Numbered from the stretch's first letter, positions 16,857-25,102 are shown. The stretch is 64,000 nt of DNA from Kiloniellales bacterium (GCA_030066685.1 JASJBF010000031.1:148720-212719); one strand, 5' to 3'. The notes: generated by a model from the letters alone, not told the origin. Numbers and translations are program-made.

Positions 16857-17254
16857 CTGATCGCCTCGTCGAGGCCGATGTCCCGCCGGGCCGTGGATAT
16901 GGTCACGGTGAAGCCGGCGATGACGTCGATCAGGGTCATCAGGGTCAGGAACAGGAAGGTCGTGGTGCCGAAGGCCGGAAAGAGGATCAATTCGATCAGG
17001 CAGAACACGAAGAGGCCGACCGACAACAGGTGATCGACGATCGAGGCGGTGCCGGTCCGAGTCGCCTTGAAAATCTCGACGAAAAGCAGAATCAGGCCGA
17101 GAATCACTAGGAGGTCGCCGAGGGACAACGGCAAGGCGGTCCCGGAGGGCAGGGTGAGGGACAGCGTCGGGGTGTCAATCGGCGCGCCGGCGGTCAGCGC
17201 CACCGCGTTGTAGAGGCCGACCGCGAGGATCAGCAGCGGGATCGAAAGCAGCAT
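16853..17254 (-). CDS. small four-helix inner-membrane protein
   Basis: A 133-residue protein with about four hydrophobic segments: MLLSIPLLILAVGLYNAVAL, LGDLLVILGLILLFVEIF, DHLLSVGLFVFCLIELILF and FLFLTLMTLIDVIAGFTV. A short extracytoplasmic loop rich in Thr, Pro and Ser follows the first segment. I do not recognise a named family. It is translated just before the secreted esterase (ATGA overlap), which suggests a related envelope role. Confidence 0.78.
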   Translation of the reverse strand: MLLSIPLLILAVGLYNAVALTAGAPIDTPTLSLTLPSGTALPLSLGDLLVILGLILLFVEIFKATRTGTASIVDHLLSVGLFVFCLIELILFPAFGTTTFLFLTLMTLIDVIAGFTVTISTARRDIGLDEAIR

Positions 17255-17395
17255 CGGCCATCCTTCGGCTTGTCGACGGGCGGCGACAGCCTAGCGTCTT
17301 CGGTTAGAAAATCTACCGCTTGGGAAAGTCGACCGTCTGGATATGGCAGCCACCGGGCGGCACCAGGGCCAGAAAACCTTGCCCGCCCCCCCCCC

Positions 17396-17422
17396 AAAAA
17401 AGTGGCCGCCTAAGTGGCGGCC
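17396..17422 (-). terminator. rho-independent terminator downstream of the sugar-kinase operon
   Basis: GGCCGCC (17404-17410), loop TAAGT, GGCGGCC (17416-17422) form a perfect 7-bp stem. On the minus strand it is followed by AC and then six T (17396-17401), next to a run of ten C on the plus strand. It lies about 150 bases beyond the kinase stop. The remaining bases of the 17255-17569 gap hold no gene I can support. Confidence 0.7.
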
Positions 17423-17569
17423 AAAGGGGATAGACCAGACTGCAAGAACCGGATGATGTCGAAAGCGCGGTGAAGGCGAAGTGGTAAAACCCACATACCA
17501 GGGTTGAAGCGCGATGGCAGGGAGTCGCGCAAAAGTAGCTCTTTTGGGGTATTTTATAGGTAAAAAGAA

Positions 17570-19093
17570 CTATGTTGTTTCCCGGGAGCCTTCTCCCAGG
17601 GCGTGATTAATCTCGGTGAGCTTTCGGCGGGCGTCGTCGTAGAGGGAGAAGAGCCGGGCATAGGTGGCCTGGCCCTGGGGGTCCGGGTTGGCCGCGGCGA
17701 CGACCGTTGCGCAACGGGCGGCGTCCCGTGGCGAGGCGAAGACCCCGACGCCGAGGCCGGCGACCAGGGCGGCGCCGAAGGAGGCGTCGCCGTTGCCGGG
17801 CTGCAGAATCGGCAGTCCGGTGGTGTCGGCGATGATCTGGCGCCAGGTCGCGCTACGGGCGCCGCCGCCGAGCAGGCGCAGGGCGCCGAACTCGGCGCCC
17901 GAGAGGCGCCTGGCCTCGCGCAGTACGTCGGTCAGGGCCAGAGCGATGCCTTCGTAGCAGGCGCGGGCGAAGTGCGCGCGCTCGTGCGCGAGCGTCAGCC
18001 CCAGGAAGTCGCCGCGCAGCTTCGGATCCCAGTGCGGCGCCCGCTCGCCCTGCAGATAGGGATGGAAAAGCAGGCCCTCCGAGCCCGGCGGGACCGCGGC
18101 GGCGAGGCGGTCCATCTCGGCGAAGGCGGTCTCGGGATCGAGGTCGGCGAAGAAGCGATCGCGGACCCAACGGTGCGCCGTGGCGCAGGCGTTGATGCCC
18201 GAGGCCATGTACCACATGCCCTCGACGATGTGCGGGTAGCAGGAGACCGGCGGATGCACCTCGGGGCGGTCGACCGCGAGGAAGACGACGCCTGCGGTCG
18301 CCAGCTTGATCGCGCCTTCGCCGGGCGTCACCGCGCCGCAGCCGAAGAGCTCGACCGTGGTGTCGTTGGAGCCCACGACCACGGGCGTGCCGGCGGCGAG
18401 GCCCGTGGCCCGGGCCGCCGCCTCGGTGATCCGCCCGGCGATGTCCTGCGGGCGGGCCACCGGGGGCAGGGTGCTCGTGGGCCAATCGATCAGAGCGCAG
18501 AGCTCGGGCGACCAGTCCCGCGTCGTCGCGTCGGCCATCAGGGCGCCGACGACGTCGGAGAAGTCGGTGGTCCAGTCGCCGGTCAGGCGGCTGCGCAGGT
18601 GGTCCTTGGCGATGTAGAGACGGGCGGTCCTGTCCGTGACCTCCGGCTCGTGCCGCTTAAGCCAGGCGAGTTGAGCCAGGGTCCAGGTCGGGTTGGCCCG
18701 GTTCAGCGAGCGCTCGACGATCTCCGCGCCAGCCCGATCGTGTAGGTCCTTGGCCTCGGCGGCGCTGCGCTGGTCGTTCCAGAGAATCGCCGGGCGCAGC
18801 ACCTTGCCGTCCGAATCGGTCAGCACCGCGATGTGGGCGCCCGCCGAGATCCCGACCGCTGCAACGTCGCTGGCTTCAACCTTGCCGGCGGCCAGGGCCG
18901 CGGGCAGGGCGCCGCACAGTGCCGTCCACCAGTCCTCGGGATCCTGCTCCGACCAGCCGGGCTTGGGATTCCGGGTCGCGACGGGCTTGCTGGCCTCGCC
19001 GATCGGGCCGCCGGACTCGTCGAGGATCGTGGCCTTGAGGCTGCCGGCCCCGAGGTCGATGCCGAGCAGGTAGGTCCGTTTCTTGCACGCCAT
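17570..19093 (-). CDS. xylB: FGGY-family carbohydrate kinase, xylulokinase-like
   Basis: A 507-residue sugar kinase. N-terminal ATPase motif LLGIDLGAGSLKATILDE, then GWSEQDPEDWW, WNDQRSAAEAKDL (the sugar-contact region of xylulokinases), VVVGSNDTTVELFGCGAV (adenosine and phosphate part), and LLGGGARSATWRQIIAD with PILQPGNGDASFGAALVAG at the C-terminus. The ATG at 19093 lies 7 bases after the SDR stop. Context with a polyol-type dehydrogenase suggests a path in which a sugar alcohol is oxidised and then phosphorylated. The exact sugar is unknown, so the symbol marks family only. Confidence 0.85.
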   Translation of the reverse strand: MACKKRTYLLGIDLGAGSLKATILDESGGPIGEASKPVATRNPKPGWSEQDPEDWWTALCGALPAALAAGKVEASDVAAVGISAGAHIAVLTDSDGKVLRPAILWNDQRSAAEAKDLHDRAGAEIVERSLNRANPTWTLAQLAWLKRHEPEVTDRTARLYIAKDHLRSRLTGDWTTDFSDVVGALMADATTRDWSPELCALIDWPTSTLPPVARPQDIAGRITEAAARATGLAAGTPVVVGSNDTTVELFGCGAVTPGEGAIKLATAGVVFLAVDRPEVHPPVSCYPHIVEGMWYMASGINACATAHRWVRDRFFADLDPETAFAEMDRLAAAVPPGSEGLLFHPYLQGERAPHWDPKLRGDFLGLTLAHERAHFARACYEGIALALTDVLREARRLSGAEFGALRLLGGGARSATWRQIIADTTGLPILQPGNGDASFGAALVAGLGVGVFASPRDAARCATVVAAANPDPQGQATYARLFSLYDDARRKLTEINHALGEGSRETT

Positions 19094-19100
19094 GCCTGGC

Positions 19101-19874
19101 CTATTCCGCGGTGACGTAGGCCGAGGCAATGCCGCCGTCGACCAGCCAGCCGGCGCCGGTGACGTAGCTGGCCGCGTCGGAGACCAGGAAGAGCGCGACC
19201 TCGGCGACCTCCTCGGGCTTAGCGAAGCGGCCCATCGGCATGTGGACCCGGCGCCGCTCCAGCTTCTCCGGCGTGTCGAAGAGCGCGTCGGTCATTGCCG
19301 TGCCGACCGGGCCCGGGCAGAGCGCGTTGGCGCGGATCCCGGCACGGCCGTACTGCACGGCGATCTCCCGGGTCAGGGCCAGTACGCCGCCCTTGCTGGC
19401 GGTGTAGGCGAGCTGCGGCTCGGCGGCCCCCATGTAGGCGACCAGGGAGGACATGTTGAGGATCGCGCCGCCGCCGCTGCGCCTAAGGGCCGGGATCTCA
19501 TGGCGGCAGCATAGAAAGACCCCGGTCAGGTTGACCGCCAGGGTCTTGTGCCAGATCTCGAGCGGCGTGTCCTCCGGGCCCCGGTCCTCGGCCAGCATGA
19601 TTCCGGCGTTGTTGAAGGCGATGTCGAGGCCGCCCAGCGCCCCCTCCGCGGCCGCGACCATGGCCTGGGCCGAGGCCTCGTCGGAGACGTCAACTTGAAT
19701 CTCTGTCGCTTCCCCGCCCGCGGCCCGGATCTCGGCGGCGACCGCCTCGACGGCCGCCAGGTCGAGGTCGGCCAGCGCGAGCGCGGCGCCTTCGCGCGCG
19801 AAACGCCGCGCCGACTCCTGCCCGATGCCGGCGCCGGCCCCGGTGATCAGGGCCCGTTTGCCTTGCAAGCGCAT
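19101..19874 (-). CDS. SDR-family NAD(P)-dependent oxidoreductase
   Basis: A 257-residue classical short-chain dehydrogenase. Cofactor motif TGAGAGIG at about residues 11-18, acidic ADLDLAAVEAV favouring NAD, NNAGIM, the catalytic Ser in NMSSLVAYMG and Y-x-x-x-K in YTASKGG, then LCPGPVGTAM and the C-terminal VTGAGWLVDGG. It is translated just ahead of the FGGY kinase, so the product is probably a ketose that the kinase phosphorylates. The start at 19874 is fixed by the standard MRLQGKRALITGAG beginning. Confidence 0.9.
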   Translation of the reverse strand: MRLQGKRALITGAGAGIGQESARRFAREGAALALADLDLAAVEAVAAEIRAAGGEATEIQVDVSDEASAQAMVAAAEGALGGLDIAFNNAGIMLAEDRGPEDTPLEIWHKTLAVNLTGVFLCCRHEIPALRRSGGGAILNMSSLVAYMGAAEPQLAYTASKGGVLALTREIAVQYGRAGIRANALCPGPVGTAMTDALFDTPEKLERRRVHMPMGRFAKPEEVAEVALFLVSDAASYVTGAGWLVDGGIASAYVTAE

Positions 19875-19934
19875 GTCGCCTCCCGGGTTTTCCTCGAAGC
19901 TATCTTGCGCGACTTGGCGCTTGCAACATATTGT

Positions 19935-19948
19935 TTGGCACATGCCAA
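19935..19948. promoter_or_regulatory. candidate operator in the divergent SDR / glutamine-synthetase-like promoter region
   Basis: TTGGCA-CA-TGCCAA is a perfect 6-bp inverted repeat with a 2-base spacer, in the 132-base region between two divergent starts. The flank is locally AT-rich (CAACATATTGTTTGGCAC). The regulator is not adjacent. Confidence 0.45.
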
Positions 19949-20006
19949 CCTGGGCGCGCAGCGGCGCGCCGCAAGGAAAAAGAAACCGCAGGGCAGGGAG
20001 GGGACC

Positions 20007-21335
20007 ATGGCCGGCGATCAGGTCACGACGATGATGGCGGCGTTGAAGAAGATGCAGGCGCGTTACCTGCGCTTCGAGCTGCCGGATCTCCACGGTACCA
20101 GCCGGACCAAGGTGGTCCCGATCGACAAGGTCGAGGCCTATGCCCGCAAAGGGCTGAACTTCTATGGCGGCACCATTGGCCTCGACAGCGCCTCCGGCGT
20201 GATCGGCGGCACCGGCGTCGCCGAGGAGGTCGCCTACCGCGACCAGAGTCTGATCCCCGATCCTTCGAGCCTGCGCCCGGTGCCCTGGCTGCCCAGCACG
20301 GCCAAGGTGGTCTGCGATGCCCAGTGGGGCCCCGGCGCGCCGATCAAGGCGACGCCGCGCAGCGTGCTGCGCGGCCTGCTCGAGGCGGCCGCCGAGCTGG
20401 GCTACGACGTCATGATGGGCCACGAGTTCGAGTTCTACCTGCTGGACCCCGAGACCAGGCAGCCGCTGTTCGGCGGGGTGCATATCTTCAACGCGACCCG
20501 GAACCAGTACCTGCCCTTCCTGGACGGCCTGCTCGACACCCTGCAGGCGGCCGGGATCGACGTCATCACCCACAACTGCGAATACTCGCCCTCGCAGTAC
20601 GAGATCAACTTCGGCCCCGGCATCGGCTTAGAGGGCGCGGACAAGGCCTTCACCTTCAAGAACGCGATTAAGGAGCTGGCCCACCGCAACGGCCTGCTGG
20701 CCACCTTCATGTCCAAGCCGGCCAGCGACATGGCCGGCTGCGGCTGCCACGTCCACGTCAGCCTGATCAACCGAAAGACCAGGAAACCGGTCTTCTACAA
20801 GAAGGGCGTGCCCGACGGCCTGAACGACGAAGTCCGGGCCTTCACCCGCGGCATCCTGGATCACGCCAAGGCGATCCAGGCCCTGATCGGGCCGACGCCG
20901 AACTGCTACCACCGCCTGAAGCCGCACACCTTCGCGCCCTCCAACATCTCCTGGGGGATCGAGGACCGGACCGCCATGGTCCGGATCAAGGACCCGGGCG
21001 AGGCCAACTGCCACATCGAGATGCGCGCCGCCTCGGGCCTCTCGAACCCCTACCTCTCGGTCGCCGCGGTGATCGCCGCCGGCCTGCTCGGTCTGAAGGG
21101 CAAGGGCAAGCTGCCGGCCCAGTCCAAGGGCCCCTCGGAAGACGATCCCAAGCACGAGAAGCTGGCTGGCAGCCTGGAAGAGGCGCTGGACGCCCTGGAG
21201 GCGGACAAGCCCCTGCGAAAGCTGTTGGGCGAGGACTTCATCCAGCTCTTCATGGCGGTGAAGCGCGCCGAACTGGCCCGCTTCCGCAGCCACGTCACAG
21301 ACTGGGAACGCAACGAGTACCTCGAGGTCTACTGA
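20007..21335 (+). CDS. glutamine synthetase family ligase (gamma-glutamyl-amine type)
   Basis: A 442-residue glutamine-synthetase-fold protein, slightly shorter than GlnA. Metal and active-site segments are GHEFEFYLLD, ECY-type SPSQYEINFGPG, GCGCHVHVSL (His that binds ATP/metal), NCYHRLKPHTFAPSNISW (Arg that binds glutamate) and IEMRAASGLSNPYL. It lacks the GlnA adenylylation-site tail, so it is probably not the housekeeping enzyme but a PuuA/GlnT-like enzyme that joins glutamate to an amine. The ATG at 20007 follows a GGGAGGGGA ribosome site. The protein is divergent from the SDR/kinase operon; whether they share a path is unknown. Confidence 0.85.
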   Translation: MAGDQVTTMMAALKKMQARYLRFELPDLHGTSRTKVVPIDKVEAYARKGLNFYGGTIGLDSASGVIGGTGVAEEVAYRDQSLIPDPSSLRPVPWLPSTAKVVCDAQWGPGAPIKATPRSVLRGLLEAAAELGYDVMMGHEFEFYLLDPETRQPLFGGVHIFNATRNQYLPFLDGLLDTLQAAGIDVITHNCEYSPSQYEINFGPGIGLEGADKAFTFKNAIKELAHRNGLLATFMSKPASDMAGCGCHVHVSLINRKTRKPVFYKKGVPDGLNDEVRAFTRGILDHAKAIQALIGPTPNCYHRLKPHTFAPSNISWGIEDRTAMVRIKDPGEANCHIEMRAASGLSNPYLSVAAVIAAGLLGLKGKGKLPAQSKGPSEDDPKHEKLAGSLEEALDALEADKPLRKLLGEDFIQLFMAVKRAELARFRSHVTDWERNEYLEVY

Positions 21336-21428
21336 GCGGCCGGAACAGCACGCCACCTCGCGACCACTCTTTCGCCGCAGTGCCCGGACAGGCTGCCTCG
21401 CCGGAATGCAAAGGAAGGCCTGTTCGAA

Positions 21429-22304
21429 ATGAGCAAGCGATTTGGCGTCCGTGCCATCTGCATCGCCGCTGGCGCTGCAGCCTGTGCCGGGCCGCCGGCC
21501 GTCTACGGGCCCTGCCGCTTCGACACGGCGTCGATGAGCTTTGCCGGGGACGCACAGGCGCAGGCCCGCTGCCTGCTGCGTCCGGTCGGGGTCTGGAAAG
21601 AGCTGGGTCCGGTCCACGACCGTCTGCCCGAGGTGCTGGAGCGGACAGTCGATGCCCCGCTGCCGCTCGGCAAGGCGGCATTTCGGGCCTATCTGGCGCG
21701 GCAGGGCCTGTCGGAGAGCGAGCTCGGCGGATCCCTGGACAGCCGGCTGTCGCGGTCGCAGGACGATGCGCTCTGGGGCGCGCCGGCGCGCTACTTCGTG
21801 CTGCACGATACCAGTGCGCCCTATTTCGGGGCCGCGCCCTTCCCGGTGGCGCTCGACCGGGACCCGCGGGTCAACCGGCTGGACGGCTACCGCAGCGCCG
21901 AGCCGGTGGCGCATGTCTTCATCAACCGCCGGGGCGAGGTCTATCTCGGGCACGACTTCCTGGAGCCCTGGCGGGCGACCAAGCTGGAGCTCAACCGGCA
22001 CGTCGGCGAGCCCGCAAAGGGCCTCTTCCTCCATGTCGAGCTGGTGCAGCCCCGCCGGCGCCATCCCGACGGCGACCCGGACAACGACGCCCTGGCGCCC
22101 GACCCAGGGTTTTCACGCCTCCAGTACCGCCGCTTGGCGGAGCTCTACCTCGCGGCCTCCCTGCGCGCCGACCGCGGACTGATCCCGGCCTTCCACGCGG
22201 TGCTGGACAAGGGCTTCGAGGACGGCCACGACGATCCGCAGAACTTCGACCTCGGCGCTTGGGCCGCCGAGATCGAGGCTGTGCTGCGCGAGGCCGGCCC
22301 TTGA
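21429..22304 (+). CDS. exported amidase-like protein (possible N-acetylmuramoyl-L-alanine amidase fold)
   Basis: A 291-residue protein with an N-terminal export signal (MSKRFGVRAICIAAGAAAC, possible lipobox at AAAC). The middle has YFVLHDTSAP, VAHVFINRRGEVYLGHDF and GLFLHVELVQP. These resemble the strand, His and HVEL segments of Amidase_2/PGRP domains. The C-terminal FEDGHDDPQNFDLGAW resembles the last metal-His/Asp segment. The family assignment is by pattern only and several spacings differ from classical amidases. A role in cell-wall cleavage or sensing is therefore tentative. It is monocistronic. Confidence 0.6.
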   Translation: MSKRFGVRAICIAAGAAACAGPPAVYGPCRFDTASMSFAGDAQAQARCLLRPVGVWKELGPVHDRLPEVLERTVDAPLPLGKAAFRAYLARQGLSESELGGSLDSRLSRSQDDALWGAPARYFVLHDTSAPYFGAAPFPVALDRDPRVNRLDGYRSAEPVAHVFINRRGEVYLGHDFLEPWRATKLELNRHVGEPAKGLFLHVELVQPRRRHPDGDPDNDALAPDPGFSRLQYRRLAELYLAASLRADRGLIPAFHAVLDKGFEDGHDDPQNFDLGAWAAEIEAVLREAGP

Positions 22305-22326
22305 GGGCTGAGGCCGGTATTGACGA

Positions 22327-22503
22327 TCAGGACTGGTCGGTCAGGCGCCCGGTTTGCGCGATTTCGACCATGGTCTCCAGGCGCACGAGACGCTTGTCGA
22401 TGTCGATGGTGCGCGCGGAAAGGGTCTCGGTGGCGGCGTTGAGGCGCGTGACCTCGTCGGTCAGCTTCAAGACGTCCAAGAGGATGTCCTTCCAGCTCGC
22501 CAT
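22327..22503 (-). CDS. 58-residue coiled-coil protein, partner of the RHH gene
   Basis: A short gene whose ATG shares one base with the stop of the RHH gene (TGATG). The product begins MASWKDILLDVLKL and continues TDEVTRLNAATETLS, then DIDKRLVRLETMVEIAQTG. Heptads of Leu/Val give one long amphipathic helix, so a coiled coil is expected. Coupled translation behind a ribbon-helix-helix protein suggests that the two proteins work together. Whether they are a toxin-antitoxin pair is not shown; the small protein has no known toxin motif. Confidence 0.65.
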   Translation of the reverse strand: MASWKDILLDVLKLTDEVTRLNAATETLSARTIDIDKRLVRLETMVEIAQTGRLTDQS

Positions 22504-22724
22504 CAGACCCCTCTTTTGCTGAGAGCTTGCAGGGTCTTGCTGACGGCGAAGTTGGCCCGGCGCGTCGAGGCAATCGCTTCCTGAAGACGTTCCGCGACCA
22601 AGGCCATGAGGTCAAGAGAGTCCAAGGTCTCGGCATCCTGGGAGTCGAAGGATTCAATCGCTTGGCGCAGGATTTCGGAAGCCGAGGTGCCGCGTTCGGC
22701 CGCTATGCGTTCAAGGCGTTTCAC
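22503..22724 (-). CDS. CopG/ribbon-helix-helix protein, probably 5'-interrupted
   Basis: The open frame gives 73 residues starting at a GTG: MKRLERIAAERGTSASEILRQAIESF is the two-helix part of a ribbon-helix-helix DNA-binding domain, followed by an acidic helical tail. The DNA-contacting beta-strand should precede it. In the same frame upstream the codons read FLIFPATVKRLERI, but an amber TAG at 22746-22748 breaks the frame. Ten codons further up a TTG (22776-22778) has a perfect GGAGG six bases away. The intact gene therefore probably began at 22778 and the DNA-binding strand is now lost or needs readthrough. The remaining GTG start has no ribosome site. Confidence 0.6.
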   Translation of the reverse strand: MKRLERIAAERGTSASEILRQAIESFDSQDAETLDSLDLMALVAERLQEAIASTRRANFAVSKTLQALSKRGV

Positions 22725-22825
22725 GGTTGCCGGAAAGATAAGGAACTACTTCCCAAGCATTTTCTCGACGACCGCCAAGGGACACCTCCGAGATCGAGCC
22801 GCTATCAATCATGCGCATACACATC

Positions 22826-22854
22826 AGTATACACACTCTGGGTGAAACTATTAA
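22826..22854 (-). promoter_or_regulatory. sigma-70-like promoter of the RHH/coiled-coil pair
   Basis: On the minus strand TTAATA (22849-22854) and TATACT (22826-22831) are 17 bases apart. A direct repeat GTGTATAC...GTGTATGC covers the -10 region, the kind of site RHH proteins use for autoregulation. Confidence 0.6.
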
Positions 22855-22869
22855 CGCTGCGGGCCGCGC

Positions 22870-23358
22870 CTATTCCGCCGCCAGGCTGCCGCTGCGGCCA
22901 GGGAGTTCGCCGCGGATGACGTAGGCCAGGGTGCGAACGACCTGCTCGGGGGTTGCGCAGACGGCGAGGGCGGCGGCATCGACCTCCTTCAGGGCGTGGT
23001 TCAACGCGGGATCGTGGAGCGTGATCAGGGCCTTGCCCTGGGCCGCTGCCACACCGGCGTCGAAGGCGGCGTTCCATTGCCGGTACTTGTCGCCGAAACG
23101 GACCACCACGACGTCGGCCTCGCCGATCAGGGTTCGGGTCCGGATGGCGTTCATCGCCGCGCCCTTGCGGTCGTGCCAGAAGGTCTTGTCCTCAGCGCCC
23201 AGGATCACGGCGCCGCAGTCGTCGCTGTCCGCGTGGACGCAGACCGGCGCGTCCATGCGGACCGGGAGGCCGGCCTCGCGAACGCCCTCGGCGATCCGGG
23301 CCCGCCAGTCGCTGTGGATTTCTCCGGAAAGGTAGACCTTCCACTCACGCGCGCTCAT
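22870..23358 (-). CDS. YtoQ family protein
   Basis: A 162-residue protein starting MSAREWKVYLSGEIHSDWR, the hallmark of YtoQ proteins, which have a nucleoside 2-deoxyribosyltransferase-like Rossmann fold. Later conserved parts are FWHDRKGAAMNAIRTRTLI, EADVVVVRFGDKYRQWNAAFDAG and ALITLHDPALNHALKEVD. The reaction is not known. A long open frame upstream of the ATG at 23358 covers unrelated genes. The gene lies alone on the minus strand between the RHH pair and the GNAT gene. Confidence 0.85.
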   Translation of the reverse strand: MSAREWKVYLSGEIHSDWRARIAEGVREAGLPVRMDAPVCVHADSDDCGAVILGAEDKTFWHDRKGAAMNAIRTRTLIGEADVVVVRFGDKYRQWNAAFDAGVAAAQGKALITLHDPALNHALKEVDAAALAVCATPEQVVRTLAYVIRGELPGRSGSLAAE

Positions 23359-23432
23359 GACCTTGTTGTCTCCCTTTGAAAGCCGATTAAGTCGAGCAAG
23401 ACCTAATCGCAGCGCCGCCGCCGCGCAAGCGG

Positions 23433-23906
23433 CTAGGCCGGCAGAGACATCCGAACGATCTCTATCGGCGGCGTTTCGGCGCTGCCATGCGAGGAAAAGC
23501 CCTTGCCGGTCGCGACGAAGCCTCGCTGCTCGTAGAAGGACACGGCGTTGAGCAAGGATTCCAGGACGACGGCCCCCTCGTGGCCCTCGCGGGCCAGGCG
23601 GACCCCGATCCGCAGCAGCCGGCTGCCGATTCCACGGCCGGCCGCCTTGGGCAGGACGAAGAGGCGGGTGATCTCGCCGGGCCCGGCGTCGACGTAGCCG
23701 ACGACCTCGTTGCCCAAGTCGGCGACCCGGATGCGCCCGGCCTGAACTCCTTCGCGGTAGGTCTCCGGGCTGCAACCCTGCATCCAGGCCGCGACTTGCG
23801 CCGGGGCGTAGTGCCCCTTGGCCAGGCCGGCGAAGGAGTCCCGGGTGATCTCGCAGATCGCCGCCAGATCGGCGGCGCGGCCGGGTCGGATCAGCAGGTC
23901 CGTCAT
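23433..23906 (-). CDS. GNAT-family N-acetyltransferase
   Basis: A protein of about 157 residues. MTDLLIRPGRAADLAAICEI is the first GNAT strand and helix; ITRLFVLPKAAGRGIGSRLL holds the acetyl-CoA pyrophosphate loop (V-x5-G-x-G-I-G); SLLNAVSFYEQRGF is motif B with the conserved Tyr. An ATG eleven codons upstream (23939) is possible, but MTDLLIRPG matches the usual start. The substrate is unknown. It is divergent from the GST gene. Confidence 0.88.
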   Translation of the reverse strand: MTDLLIRPGRAADLAAICEITRDSFAGLAKGHYAPAQVAAWMQGCSPETYREGVQAGRIRVADLGNEVVGYVDAGPGEITRLFVLPKAAGRGIGSRLLRIGVRLAREGHEGAVVLESLLNAVSFYEQRGFVATGKGFSSHGSAETPPIEIVRMSLPA

Positions 23907-24028
23907 CGACAGCGGATCCCGGGTCGAAGGGCTGCGCATTCGGGCTATCCTCTGCGCAGGTGCTTGAGAAGCCCTGAGGAGTCTGGGCCCGTTCCGGCAC
24001 CAGGTCCAGCGCGCGGGGGAGGATAGGC

Positions 24029-24673
24029 ATGCTCACGCTTTGGGGTCGGCGCAGCGCCTTCAACGTGCAGAAGGTGGCCTGGCTGATCGGCGAGCTGGGG
24101 CTCGCCCATCGGCAGGTCGAGGTCGGCGGCGCCTTCGGCGGTCTGGACGATCCAAAGTTCCTAGCTCGGAACCCCCATGGCCGGGTGCCGGTGATCGACG
24201 ACGGCGGCAGGGTGGTCTGGGAGTCCCACAGCATCCTGCGCTATCTGGCCGCCCGCCATGGCAGCGAGGCGCTCTGGCCGCACGATCCCGGCCTCCGTTC
24301 CCTGGCCGATCGCTGGATGGACTGGGCCCAGACCACCCTGCAGCCGGACTTCATGGATCTCTTCTGGGGCTTCTACCGCACGCCCGCGGCCCAGCGCGAC
24401 TGGGGGGCGATCCGGGCAGCCAAGGCGCGCCTGGAGGCCCACTACCGCGTGCTGGATCGGGAGCTCGCCGAGCGGGACCATTTGGCCGGTCCGGACTTCA
24501 CCCTGGCCGACATACCTGCGGGTACGACGCTTTACCGCTACTTCGCGCTGGAGATCGACCGGCCAATGCTACCAGGCCTAGCGGCTTGGTACCGCCGGCT
24601 CTGCCAACGTCCGGCCTACCAGACCCATGTCATGCAACCTTTTGATGAGCTGCTGGGCCGACTCGACTACTGA
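24029..24673 (+). CDS. glutathione S-transferase family protein
   Basis: A 214-residue two-domain GST. The thioredoxin-like domain (residues 1-80) starts MLTLWGRRSAFNVQKVAWLIGELG and has the cis-Pro/glutathione site NPHGRVPVIDDGG plus WESHSILRYLA. The helical C-terminal domain has the N-capping motif FTLADIPAGT. The family includes detoxifying and dehalogenating enzymes; no specific substrate can be read. It stands alone. Confidence 0.9.
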   Translation: MLTLWGRRSAFNVQKVAWLIGELGLAHRQVEVGGAFGGLDDPKFLARNPHGRVPVIDDGGRVVWESHSILRYLAARHGSEALWPHDPGLRSLADRWMDWAQTTLQPDFMDLFWGFYRTPAAQRDWGAIRAAKARLEAHYRVLDRELAERDHLAGPDFTLADIPAGTTLYRYFALEIDRPMLPGLAAWYRRLCQRPAYQTHVMQPFDELLGRLDY

Positions 24674-25102
24674 AACCAGGCTGTGGATAACCTTGTCCCC
24701 GGTGTCTTGCAGCCCTGAATTTTTTCCTTCGATCTAACGAGACCGTCGGAAAAACCCCTTTATCCATCTGTTTTAAGGCCGATATATCGCAGGCATATTT
24801 TGTGCTCGCGTCGGGAATAAACCTTATGTACCATTGTTTATAGAGTGAAGTTCGTCGCCGGACAGATTCTTTTTGGGGTGTTTGGTCAGGGTATTGTCCG
24901 GTACCGGACTGGCGAAGGGCGCTTCCAGGAGGGAGGCGCCCTTTCGCTTGTCCGGGCGTGATCGCAGATCCCGAGAGCCGCATTGCCCGAAAGGCGAGAG
25001 CCACCGCTCACCGCTGTCAAACCATCTTCGCCCGATAGGCCGGCTTTGCCATATGACTGGCGTTGTTCGACCAGACGTGAAGGCGTCTGATCGGGAAGTG
25101 CG
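24674..25102. other. AT-rich gene-free region with a strong hairpin
   Basis: About 430 bases between the GST and DeoR genes. The left part (to about 24900) is clearly more AT-rich than the neighbours and includes promoter-like stretches (TTTATAGAGTG). At 24915-24943 AAGGGCGCTTCC, loop AGGAG, GGAGGCGCCCTT form a 12-bp stem (one G-U pair) followed by TTCG. It could be a transcript end, or the region could encode a small RNA. No protein frame here is convincing. Confidence 0.45.

Noticed and set aside
17291..17494. 67-codon minus-strand frame after the membrane-protein gene
   Set aside because: It crosses the terminator hairpin and the poly-C tract, so it is unlikely to be coding.
22327..22724. 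Classical toxin-antitoxin assignment for the RHH/coiled-coil pair
   Set aside because: The RHH protein could be an antitoxin, but the 58-residue partner has none of the known toxin folds or catalytic residues, so I describe the pair without that claim.
24630..25004. 124-codon minus-strand frame in the AT-rich island
   Set aside because: It runs through the hairpin and the end of the GST gene and shows no family features.
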